From Planctomycetia bacterium (GTDB lineage: Bacteria > Planctomycetota > Planctomycetia > Gemmatales > Gemmataceae), in contig SYHD01000348.1 of NCBI GenBank assembly GCA_005799265.1, positions 1 through 33,329 on the forward strand: a stretch of DNA of 33,329 nucleotides, given 5' to 3'. Of this stretch, positions 1 through 6,850 are shown one piece after another. A program made the translations under genes and the position numbers. Each line of letters opens with the position of its first letter. The stretch's first letter is position 1. The notes beneath the pieces were generated by a model, which worked only from the letters and a program-made list of their open reading frames with translations, was not told where the DNA came from and did not search any database.

Positions 1-373
1 GGGCCTCGCGCAGCCGCTGGGTCGAGATGCTTTTGATGCGCGCTTTGGTGTGGCTCGAATCGGTGACAATGCCGACCTGGGCGCCGGTGAAGCTGATCGC
101 CTTGTCGCCGAGCTCCTGGATCGCCATCGCCATGAGGGCGATCGAGATCTGTTCGCCGGTGGAGAGGAGCATGTCCATCTCGCGCGTGGGCGGATGTTCG
201 CTGATTTCCTTGGCAAGCTCGATGAGCTCGTCGGTCGTGTCGCCGCGCGCGCTGACGACGACGATGACCTGATTGCCCATTTTCTGGGCGCGGATCGCCT
301 TGCGGGCGGCGTTCATGATGCGTTCTTTGTTGGCGACGCTGGAACCGCCGAATTTCTGCACGACCAAAGCCAC
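1..373 (-). CDS. lysC: Aspartate kinase, N-terminal part (cut by window edge)
   Basis: Aspartate kinase phosphorylates L-aspartate, the first step towards lysine, threonine and methionine. Only about 124 codons are inside the window; the rest lies off the left edge. The start reads VALVVQKFGGSSVA, the classic K-F-G-G-[ST]-S nucleotide-binding motif of the family, followed by VIVVVSARGDTTDEL and a STGEQISIALMAMA stretch typical of the amino-acid kinase fold. I chose the GTG at 371-373 because GGAG lies six bases upstream and because family members begin almost exactly at this Val/Met-Ala-Leu. An in-frame ATG at 413-415 would add 14 residues but has no ribosome binding site. Recognition of the family is secure; the exact start is less so. 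Confidence 0.93.
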   Translation of the reverse strand, partial: MALVVQKFGGSSVANKERIMNAARKAIRAQKMGNQVIVVVSARGDTTDELIELAKEISEHPPTREMDMLLSTGEQISIALMAMAIQELGDKAISFTGAQVGIVTDSSHTKARIKSISTQRLREA

Positions 374-436
374 GGGTGTCTCCGCTTGCTGGATTCGCAG
401 GTGTTTCTCAGGCATGATATGATTTCTGGTGCAATC

Positions 437-517
437 GTCCGTGGTCCGTGGTCCCTAGGCCGTGGTGTTGCGAGTCGCAGAGAACGGGTTACTGAGTACG
501 GATCACGGACCACGGAC
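437..517. repeat. Inverted repeat between lysC and the peroxidase gene
   Basis: GTCCGTGGTCCGTG at 437-450 is perfectly complementary to CACGGACCACGGAC at 504-517, giving a 14-bp stem around 53 bases. Each arm is itself a tandem of GTCCGTG. It occupies most of the gap between the two divergent genes and ends 12 bases before the peroxidase promoter. It looks like a dispersed intergenic element rather than a terminator, because no gene ends here. Function unknown. Confidence 0.6.
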
Positions 518-528
518 TGGCATTTGAT

Positions 529-557
529 TTGTCGAACGCGCGCGTTGCCGCTATACT
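529..557 (+). promoter_or_regulatory. Sigma-70-type promoter of the cytochrome c peroxidase gene
   Basis: TTGTCG (529-534) and TATACT (552-557) are separated by exactly 17 bases. Transcription would begin near 564, leaving a leader of about 18 bases before the chosen ATG at 582. This makes the in-frame ATG at 564 an unlikely start. Confidence 0.55.
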
Positions 558-581
558 CGCCCCATGATTGCGAGGTTTATC

Positions 582-2021
582 ATGATTCGACGAAGCCTGC
601 TCGGCGCGCTTCTCAGCGCAATCCTGACATTGACATCCTGCGCGCGCGCGGAACGTTACCCGCCCGCGCCAGCGCCGAAAATGAGTAAGCCGGAACAGCG
701 GATCGAGGAAATCCCTTACGCCTTGAGCTGGATCGAGCGGCACGAAACGCCGGACGTGCCGATCGTGTTCGTGGCCCAAACGAGCGCCGAGTGGCCGGGG
801 CTCAAGACCTACTGGAATGAGCCGCCTCATCCCGCTGCGATGCGCTTGTCGCACGTCGGTCTGACGTCGCTGCACGCCCTGTCGGCCGTCGCCGCGACGG
901 AACATCAGGCGTCGATCAAGATCAAGGTCCCGCGCGGACTGCCTGATCCAACGCCGAACGTTCCGCCCACGAACCCGCTGACGCTGGCGAAATGGCAGCT
1001 CGGCAAGAAGCTCTTCTTCGAGAACATGCTCCGCGCCGGCGAGGACAGCTATTCGTGCGCCAAGTGCCACGATCCAACGACTGGGTTCACGGAGCGCGGC
1101 AAGGATAAGAACGGTCCGTCGCGCAATACGCTCAGCCTGCTCAACGTCGTCTACAATCGCCGGCAATTCTGGGACGGCCGTGTCGAGACTCTCGAGGAAA
1201 CGCTCGTCCGCAGTCTCGACGACGAGCGCACTGTCGCCAGCAACTTGCGCCGCGCCAAGGCGCTCGAACAACACATCTGGGGCGGCACGGTGGGCACACT
1301 TGCGAAGCGCCCCGCCTTCGTGCAAGAATTCAAGAGCGTATTCGGCGTTCGCCAGCCGACGCAAGACACGATTGCGCGGGCGCTGGCGACGTATCTGCGC
1401 ACGATCCTGTCCGGCGATTCGCTATACGACCGCATCGAAGAGATTCGCCATGCCAAAAAGGCGCCTGTTTTGACGCTCGATCAAGTCAAGGAGGCGCTCA
1501 AGGAGAAGGACAGCAACATCGGCCTGCGCGACCCGGAGGTCAACGAGGTCAAGGCCGAGGAACTGCCCGCGCGGGTGTTCCAGGGCTACGAATTGTTCAA
1601 GAAGCACTGCGTTCAGTGCCATCGCGGACCGCTGTTCACCGATCAGGACTATCACAACGTGGGCTATCTCGGCGCGGAAGCCCGCCCGAAGGATGCGGAG
1701 ACCGGACGCGTTGCGGCCGTGCCGATCGGGTTGAAGGGCATGCGCCTGTTCGGAGCGTATCGCACGCCGAGCTTGCGCAATTTGCCGCGTACGGATCCGT
1801 ACTTCCACGACTCGTCGGAACTGACGGCATCGCACTTCACGCTGATGCGCGTTGTCGAATTCTACAACGAGGGAGTGCTGCCCGGCCCGCATCTCGCCGA
1901 GGCGATGAAGGAGGACGGCAAAGCACGGCGGCTGGGCTTGACCAAGGCGGAACAGGAATCATTGGTGTTATTCTTGCGTACCCTCGACGGAACGCGGGCA
2001 CACGACGAACCGCAACCGTGA
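582..2021 (+). CDS. Di-haem cytochrome c peroxidase family lipoprotein
   Basis: This 479-residue protein belongs to the bacterial di-haem cytochrome c peroxidase/MauG superfamily, which reduces hydrogen peroxide or oxidises other substrates in the periplasm. Two c-type haem sites are visible, CAKCH (C159, C162, H163) and CVQCH (C343, C346, H347), about 184 residues apart. The N-terminus is a lipoprotein signal with the lipobox LTSC (Cys20), so it is probably membrane-anchored on the outer side. I start at ATG 582, which has GAGG six bases upstream, rather than ATG 564. A long segment between the signal and the first haem (about residues 30-110) is extra compared with minimal enzymes. The aquaporin-like gene follows 76 bases later and may be cotranscribed. 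I cannot tell true peroxidase from MauG-like function. Confidence 0.92.
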   Translation: MIRRSLLGALLSAILTLTSCARAERYPPAPAPKMSKPEQRIEEIPYALSWIERHETPDVPIVFVAQTSAEWPGLKTYWNEPPHPAAMRLSHVGLTSLHALSAVAATEHQASIKIKVPRGLPDPTPNVPPTNPLTLAKWQLGKKLFFENMLRAGEDSYSCAKCHDPTTGFTERGKDKNGPSRNTLSLLNVVYNRRQFWDGRVETLEETLVRSLDDERTVASNLRRAKALEQHIWGGTVGTLAKRPAFVQEFKSVFGVRQPTQDTIARALATYLRTILSGDSLYDRIEEIRHAKKAPVLTLDQVKEALKEKDSNIGLRDPEVNEVKAEELPARVFQGYELFKKHCVQCHRGPLFTDQDYHNVGYLGAEARPKDAETGRVAAVPIGLKGMRLFGAYRTPSLRNLPRTDPYFHDSSELTASHFTLMRVVEFYNEGVLPGPHLAEAMKEDGKARRLGLTKAEQESLVLFLRTLDGTRAHDEPQP

Positions 2022-2097
2022 GGGAACAGTGGATTCACGTATCGCGAGCGCGGCGCTCCACCACGGTCGCGGCTCGCGGTGGTCTTTGGGATTTGAC

Positions 2098-2859
2098 ATG
2101 GATACAAAAACGCAACGCATCTTGTTCATCGAGCTGGTCGGCGCCTTCGGGCTGGTCTTTTTCAGCGCAGGGCTCGTGTGCATCAACGTGACCACGGTCC
2201 CACCCGGCGCGACGCCCACTTCGCCATTGGCCTGGCATCAGCCTGGAGCGTTCGGCATCGCGCTGGGGCAGGGCTTGATCCTGGCGGCGCTGCTCGCGCT
2301 CACGGTCCCGGTGTCGGGCGGCTATCTCAATCCAGCGATCACATTGATGTTGTGGGTCTTCACGAAGCTTGAGACGCCTCGGGCCACGGGGTTGATCGTC
2401 GTGCAGTTTCTCGGCGGCATCCTGGCGGCGATTTGCTTGCGCTTCACGTTTGCCGAGGCGGTTTTGCAAAGCGCCCATCTTGGCGCACCGCAGATCAATC
2501 CGCTGTCTTACCCGACCTTGGGTCCATCGGCGCACCTGTCCGGCGCCGGTATTGAATTGCTCTTGACCTTTTTTCTCGTGTTCGCCATCTTCGGCATAGC
2601 CAGCGCGGATCCGCTCAGGCTCGGCGTCGTTAGCGGCATGATCGCGACCGCCTGCGTCCTCTTCGGTTTCCCGCTGACCGGTGCCGCGCTCAACCCGACG
2701 CGCTGGCTCGGCCCAACCCTGATAGACGGCATCCTGTCGAGCTCGGCACGCAGCCCCTGGGCGGACTCGCTCGTCTACTTGGCCGGCCCGATCCTCGGTG
2801 CGTTGTTGGGTGGGTTCTTTGTGTTCAAGATTTATCAGACGCCCTCGGAGAAGAAATGA
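2098..2859 (+). CDS. MIP (aquaporin/glycerol facilitator) family channel
   Basis: A 253-residue membrane protein of the major intrinsic protein family, which forms channels for water or small neutral solutes. The start ELVGAFGLVFFSAG is the typical first helix. The first half-helix motif is GGYLNPAIT (N78-P79-A80); the second is ALNPTRWLGP (N199-P200-T201-R202), with Thr in place of the usual Ala and Trp in place of Ser after the Arg. Length and the pattern of six hydrophobic segments fit the family. I start at ATG 2098; a longer reading from 2029 adds a non-homologous hydrophilic leader. It lies just downstream of the peroxidase gene; hydrogen peroxide passage is a possible but untested link. 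Substrate cannot be assigned from sequence. Confidence 0.88.
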   Translation: MDTKTQRILFIELVGAFGLVFFSAGLVCINVTTVPPGATPTSPLAWHQPGAFGIALGQGLILAALLALTVPVSGGYLNPAITLMLWVFTKLETPRATGLIVVQFLGGILAAICLRFTFAEAVLQSAHLGAPQINPLSYPTLGPSAHLSGAGIELLLTFFLVFAIFGIASADPLRLGVVSGMIATACVLFGFPLTGAALNPTRWLGPTLIDGILSSSARSPWADSLVYLAGPILGALLGGFFVFKIYQTPSEKK

Positions 2860-2865
2860 CATCTA

Positions 2866-3003
2866 CAATTATCAATTGACAATTATCAATTTCAAATTGA
2901 AATGCGGCACGTTGGGATAGTCCGCGTCGTCAATAGCAGTGCGTCGGGATAATCCGCCTCATCTATTTGAAATTGTAAATTGCTAATTGTAAATTGCTAA
3001 TTT
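2866..3003. repeat. AT-rich imperfect inverted repeat with internal direct repeat
   Basis: The left arm (2866-2902) is built from repeats of CAATTATCAATT and the right arm (2964-3003) from AATTGTAAATTGCTAATT, roughly its reverse complement. Between them lie two copies of a 25-base unit (2906-2930 and 2939-2963) sharing about 19 bases, around the core GGGATARTCCGC. Base composition differs sharply from the GC-rich genes. It may be a miniature mobile element or a relic; no coding capacity is seen. Confidence 0.55.
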
Positions 3004-3054
3004 CCCTCCGAAGCGCAGGATGCCATCGATTCGCTCACTGACCACGGATGGTCC

Positions 3055-3672
3055 ATGTTGCCGTTGACGGTGGATGATCTATTGCCGCTCGAAGAGTATG
3101 CGACGAAGCGCAAAGAATTCTTCGACGCGCATCGGCGCTACATCGACCGCTATCGCCGCATCCGCATCGGGCCAAAACTGACGCTCATCTTCGAGAATCG
3201 ACAAACACTTTGGTTCCGCGTGCAGGAAGTGATTCGCATCACGCGCTTGGCTGACGCGCACGAGGTGCAGCAAGAGTTGAGCCTGTATAATCGTCTGCTG
3301 CCGGGCCGCAATTTACTGCAAGCCGCCCTGCTCATCGAGATCGCCGACTCCACGCAGCTTGGTAAAGAGCTGGCGCCGTGGCGGACAATAACCGGCGAAC
3401 AGTTGAAGCTGCACGTCGGCCCTTTGATCGCGCCCGCATATCTGGTGACGTGCCGCCCCGAGGACCGTGCCGTCGGCACCGCCCATTGGGTGCATTTTGC
3501 GATGCCGGCGGAATCGCGCAAGCCACTCGCGAACTTCAGCCAGCGCGCCTTCTTTAGCTTCGAGAACGAATCCTACAAGCACCGCAGCCCCGTGTTGAGC
3601 GACGATTTCCGCCAGAGCTTGCTGGACGATCTGCAACTCTCGGATCGCGACGGCGAGAAGATGGCGGGGTGA
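3055..3672 (+). CDS. DUF3501 family protein
   Basis: A 205-residue soluble protein that I recognise as DUF3501 from its opening MLPLTVDDLLPLEEYATKR and the IGPKLTLIFENRQTLWFRVQE segment. The family has no established reaction. In other bacteria it is often found next to rubrerythrin and heterodisulfide-reductase-like iron-sulfur protein genes; neither is present here. No signal peptide or membrane segment is visible. The ATG at 3055 has GGA six bases upstream. The CmoB-like methyltransferase begins 30 bases after the stop, so the two are likely cotranscribed. Family call is good; function remains unknown. Confidence 0.8.
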   Translation: MLPLTVDDLLPLEEYATKRKEFFDAHRRYIDRYRRIRIGPKLTLIFENRQTLWFRVQEVIRITRLADAHEVQQELSLYNRLLPGRNLLQAALLIEIADSTQLGKELAPWRTITGEQLKLHVGPLIAPAYLVTCRPEDRAVGTAHWVHFAMPAESRKPLANFSQRAFFSFENESYKHRSPVLSDDFRQSLLDDLQLSDRDGEKMAG

Positions 3673-3702
3673 TCTTGGCGACGCGGAGAGGAAGCGTTCA
3701 CG

Positions 3703-4596
3703 ATGCGCGCGGTGAAGGATGTCCCAAGGGAAGACGCTCAAGCAGTTCTGCAAGCCTACCCCACATGGTATCACTCGATTGAACTGGCCCCCGACGTTGT
3801 CACGAGTGGGATCGCTCCGCTCGAACACTGGGAGGCATCGTTGCGCTCCTTGCAGCTGCCGGACATGCATGGAAAGTCGGTCCTCGACATCGGCGCCTCG
3901 GATGGCTTTTTTTCGTTTGCGGTCGAACGCATGGGAGCGGCCCGTGTCGTGGCACTCGATTACTACGCCTGGTCCGCCGACATGGCGGAGTACGCCAAGG
4001 ACTGGCGCGAATCGAAACGGACTGGCCTCCCGTTGCCGAGCCCGCAGGAATCGCGCCACTGGCGCCCCGACGAACTACCCGGCCGCCGGCCCTTCGACGC
4101 GGCGCGGGAGCTCTTCGCCAGCAAGGTCGAGCCGGTCGTGGGCGATTTCATGACGATGGACTTGACGCCGCTCGGGCGCTTCGATGTGGTGCTGTTCCTG
4201 GGCGTGCTCTACCACATGCAAGATCCGCTGGCGGCGCTGCGGCGCGTGGCCAGCGTGACGGCCCCGCACGGTTTGGCGGTGATCGAGACCGAGGCGATGG
4301 AAATCGCGGGCCTGGAGGACAGGTCGTTCTGCGAATTCTTCCCCGGCATGGAACTCAACAACGATCCGACGAACTGGTGGGCGCCCAACGCCACGGCGCT
4401 CGCAGGGCTCTGCAGCGCCGCGGGCTTTCGCGAAGTGACCATCCTCACGAAGCGGCCGGAACCGCGGAGGCAGGGACGCGCCAAAGCGCTGGGAAGTTGG
4501 CTCGCAAAAACGAGTATTGCGAGCAAGCTTGGCGTCGGCGCGATTGCGGATCATTCACCTTTGCGGTATCGGGCGTATGCTCATGCTCGGGTGTGA
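3703..4596 (+). CDS. CmoB-like SAM-dependent methyltransferase (DUF1698 type)
   Basis: A 297-residue class I SAM-dependent methyltransferase. The order of motifs resembles CmoB, which modifies uridine-34 of tRNA: a WYHSIEL segment at about residues 22-28, motif I VLDIGASDGFFSF near residue 60, an acidic ALDYYAW stretch after it, and FLGVLYHMQDPLAALR near residue 165. A GGAGAGG ribosome binding site lies about ten bases upstream of the ATG. No carboxy-SAM synthase (CmoA) gene is in the window, so true CmoB chemistry is not shown, and the protein may methylate another substrate. It follows DUF3501 closely and converges on the nucleoside hydrolase gene. Confidence 0.8.
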   Translation: MRAVKDVPREDAQAVLQAYPTWYHSIELAPDVVTSGIAPLEHWEASLRSLQLPDMHGKSVLDIGASDGFFSFAVERMGAARVVALDYYAWSADMAEYAKDWRESKRTGLPLPSPQESRHWRPDELPGRRPFDAARELFASKVEPVVGDFMTMDLTPLGRFDVVLFLGVLYHMQDPLAALRRVASVTAPHGLAVIETEAMEIAGLEDRSFCEFFPGMELNNDPTNWWAPNATALAGLCSAAGFREVTILTKRPEPRRQGRAKALGSWLAKTSIASKLGVGAIADHSPLRYRAYAHARV

Positions 4597-4613
4597 GAGA
4601 GCTTTGGTTACTT

Positions 4614-4667
4614 GAGCCTGAAAGGCTCGCAAAATCAGCCCAGGGCCGAGCACAGCGTCGCCCTGGG
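4614..4667. terminator. Hairpins between convergent genes
   Basis: Two hairpins fill the 84-base gap between the methyltransferase and nucleoside hydrolase stops. GAGCC-TGAAA-GGCTC spans 4614-4628 and is followed by a short A-run. CCCAGGGC (4639-4646) pairs perfectly with GCCCTGGG (4660-4667) across 13 bases. No long T-run follows on either strand. The position between converging genes suggests a shared transcription stop or repeat element. Confidence 0.45.
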
Positions 4668-4680
4668 TAGCGGACTCAAA

Positions 4681-6693
4681 CTATTTCTTTTCCGACGTGG
4701 ACGGCTCGAACAGCAGCAAATCATCGATCAAGAGCTGTGCGGTCGCTGGCACGAGGAAGTTCACCGCACGCACCGTGTCGCCTTTGCGGAGCTTCAAGCG
4801 GGCCGTCTTGTCCCAATCGACAGTCATCTCCGTCCAGTCTCCCTTCTTCAAGCCCTTCAGCTCGACCACGATTGGCTCGGCGAACTGCGGCGATTCGAGG
4901 GCGACCTTCATCGCGTCGGCGCCTTCGAGCTTGTAACGGAAAGAGAGATGCGTTGCGTCGCCGATGGGGCGGTCGCCGCGCAGGCCGACGTTGATCCAGG
5001 ATTGCTTTTCCCTCACCCCCAACCCCTCTCCCAAAGGCGAGAGGGGAGCCGGTATCGCCCTGGCGGCGCTGCCGAAGTAGCCGAGCTTCGGAGCGATCTC
5101 GAAGTTGCCGGGCCAGTGCACGCTCTGCTTGCCGGAGTCGAACCAGGCGGAGAAGAGGAATCCCTTCGGGTATGGGCGCGTCTCGCCCTCAATGGCTGCG
5201 TCGTACAGGACGATGTCGTCAATCAAGAGCTCCGCACGCGGATCGGCGTAGAACTGGATGTCGTCGATCCGTTCAAAGTCCTTCTCCGACAATGCGCCGC
5301 CCGTCCCGTCCGGTTTGCGCATTTGCGTCATGTCCACGTTGCCGTCCATCCATTTGCCCTCCGGCAAACCCTTGAGCATCAGGCAGCGATGATAGCCATT
5401 CGAGAGGCTGTAGAGCTGGACGCGCAGCGTGTCGGTTCCCTTGAGAAAATAGCGGAAGCTGAGGTGCGTCTTCTTGCCCATCGGCGGGCCGGGGACGGGA
5501 TTGAAGACAACTGCGGTGTAGAGCGTCTTGGTCTCGCCCTGGCGATCGTCGAAATCCTGCGTCAACATGCCGCGAATGGCGCGTTTGCTGCCGGGGGGGA
5601 CGTTCGCCGTCTCTGGCCGACCCGAAAGCCACCAGCGTTTCTCGATGTCGGTCTCGAAGTCCTCGAAGACGTGTACCCGATGCGGCATGTTGCCGCGTGC
5701 GACCATCTTCGATTCGTTGATGAAGCGCATCGTCGGCCATGACGCCGGCTGTGCCTTGATGAGGCGCTCGCCCAGCCAGTCGAGAAATTCGTCGGTCTTT
5801 ATGCTCGTTGCCACGCGCGCGTTCGCTTTGCCCGCTTCGACGATCTTCGTGAAGCCTTTGTCATCGACGTCGAGGGCCAGGTTCTCCATCGTGCAGAATT
5901 TTTCCGTATGAACCAGCGTGACCGCGACCGGGTCGTACAGGATCGGGTCGGCTTTCTCGCGCCAGAGTTGTACGAGCGCCTGCACCGAGAGCGTCAACAG
6001 CGAGCCGTGGCCGAACAGCGTCTTTTGGCGTTTGGCGTCAAGCGTGACCATCGCGGTTGCATCCAGTGGCGCGACCACAAGCGGAATGCCCGAACGGAAC
6101 ACGACCTGGGCCGCTTTCGGATCGGCGGCGATGTTGTACTCGGCCTGCGGTTTCGAGCCGTCGTTGTAGCCTCGGTAGACGGAGCCGCCCATGATGACGA
6201 GCCGTTTGATCAGCTTCTTGGCGTCCGGATAGTCGGTCAGCAGCTTGGCGATGTTCGTCAATGGACCGACGGCGACGATCGTCAGCTCGCCGGGACTCGC
6301 TTTCAGATGTTGGTAGAGAAACTCCGGAGCGCGCGTTTTGGCCGGCTTCGGGTCGCGAAAGTAGACCGAGGCGTGATTGCCGTACTGCACTTGCCAATAA
6401 TCGAGCGGCTTGAGCGGGCTTTCCGGGATGCCGGCGGCGACGAAGTCCTTTTTACCTTGGCCGACGGCGGTCAGGAAGCGCGACGCCATTTGCGCACGCT
6501 TAAACGCGTCGTGCCCAACCGTGGTGACGCCGCGCAGGTCGAGCTCCGGGCTTGCCAAGACCGTGGCGAGCGCGAAGGTGTCGTCGATGTCCTCGCCGAT
6601 GTCGAAATCGAAGAGGATCGGGATTTTTTCCTGGGCCGGGAGATTGCTCGTCCAGGCCAGGATCAAGAAAGCTGCGAAGACGAAAGTACGCAT
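4681..6693 (-). CDS. Secreted nucleoside hydrolase with two C-terminal beta-sandwich domains
   Basis: A 670-residue exported protein. After a signal peptide (about residues 1-21) comes an inosine-uridine nucleoside hydrolase domain, which splits ribonucleosides into base and ribose; the calcium- and ribose-binding motif DFDIGEDIDD is at 29-38 and VGPLTNIAKLL follows later. From about residue 340 two related beta-sandwich modules occur in tandem: HLSFRYFLKG (near 411) ending LLIDDIVLYD (near 490), and HLSFRYKLEG (near 581) ending LLIDDLLLFE (near 657). They resemble ligand-binding modules and are probably a duplication. I start at ATG 6691-6693, which has GGGGG upstream; a longer frame adds 14 unrelated residues. 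A palindromic repeat is embedded in frame near residues 548-562. Stand-alone enzymes are about 300-340 residues, so this one is twice the usual length. Confidence 0.87.
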   Translation of the reverse strand: MRTFVFAAFLILAWTSNLPAQEKIPILFDFDIGEDIDDTFALATVLASPELDLRGVTTVGHDAFKRAQMASRFLTAVGQGKKDFVAAGIPESPLKPLDYWQVQYGNHASVYFRDPKPAKTRAPEFLYQHLKASPGELTIVAVGPLTNIAKLLTDYPDAKKLIKRLVIMGGSVYRGYNDGSKPQAEYNIAADPKAAQVVFRSGIPLVVAPLDATAMVTLDAKRQKTLFGHGSLLTLSVQALVQLWREKADPILYDPVAVTLVHTEKFCTMENLALDVDDKGFTKIVEAGKANARVATSIKTDEFLDWLGERLIKAQPASWPTMRFINESKMVARGNMPHRVHVFEDFETDIEKRWWLSGRPETANVPPGSKRAIRGMLTQDFDDRQGETKTLYTAVVFNPVPGPPMGKKTHLSFRYFLKGTDTLRVQLYSLSNGYHRCLMLKGLPEGKWMDGNVDMTQMRKPDGTGGALSEKDFERIDDIQFYADPRAELLIDDIVLYDAAIEGETRPYPKGFLFSAWFDSGKQSVHWPGNFEIAPKLGYFGSAARAIPAPLSPLGEGLGVREKQSWINVGLRGDRPIGDATHLSFRYKLEGADAMKVALESPQFAEPIVVELKGLKKGDWTEMTVDWDKTARLKLRKGDTVRAVNFLVPATAQLLIDDLLLFEPSTSEKK
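5009..5050. repeat. Single family-1 palindromic repeat inside the nucleoside hydrolase gene
   Basis: The segment has the tail CCCTCACCCCCAA followed by CCCCTCTCCC and, after a short loop, GAGAGGGG. It is the same repeat found in pairs at 10763, 20770 and 27411, but here alone and inside a gene. In the gene's frame it reads PLSPLGEGLGVRE without a stop. Confidence 0.8.
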
Positions 6694-6781
6694 GATGAAC
6701 CCCCATGTGTCGCGTGATACAATAGTGGACAGCATTGCAAGTCGCGATGCAACTGGAATCTCGTGGCCGCGTTGCCTTCTT

Positions 6782-6823
6782 TTCGTTTAGCGCTCGCGCA
6801 CCGTCAAGCGAGCGTTCAACGAA
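6782..6823. repeat. Family-2 palindromic repeat (GTTTAGCGCTCGC type)
   Basis: CGTTTAGCGCTCGC is followed after about ten bases by GCGAGCGTTCAACG, its near-complement with mismatches. It lies between two divergently transcribed genes, in the leader region of the 1303-residue protein gene, so it is not acting as a terminator for either neighbour. Confidence 0.65.
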
Positions 6824-6850
6824 GACCTGGGCCATCTTGCGGAGAGTGCG

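Noticed and set aside
2029-2097. N-terminal extension of the MIP channel
   Set aside because: The extra 23 residues are hydrophilic and histidine-rich, unlike the family; the ATG at 2098 gives the normal start.
5908-6717. Long open frame opposite the nucleoside hydrolase gene
   Set aside because: It is an antisense shadow of GC-rich coding sequence; the minus-strand protein is clearly homologous to a known family.
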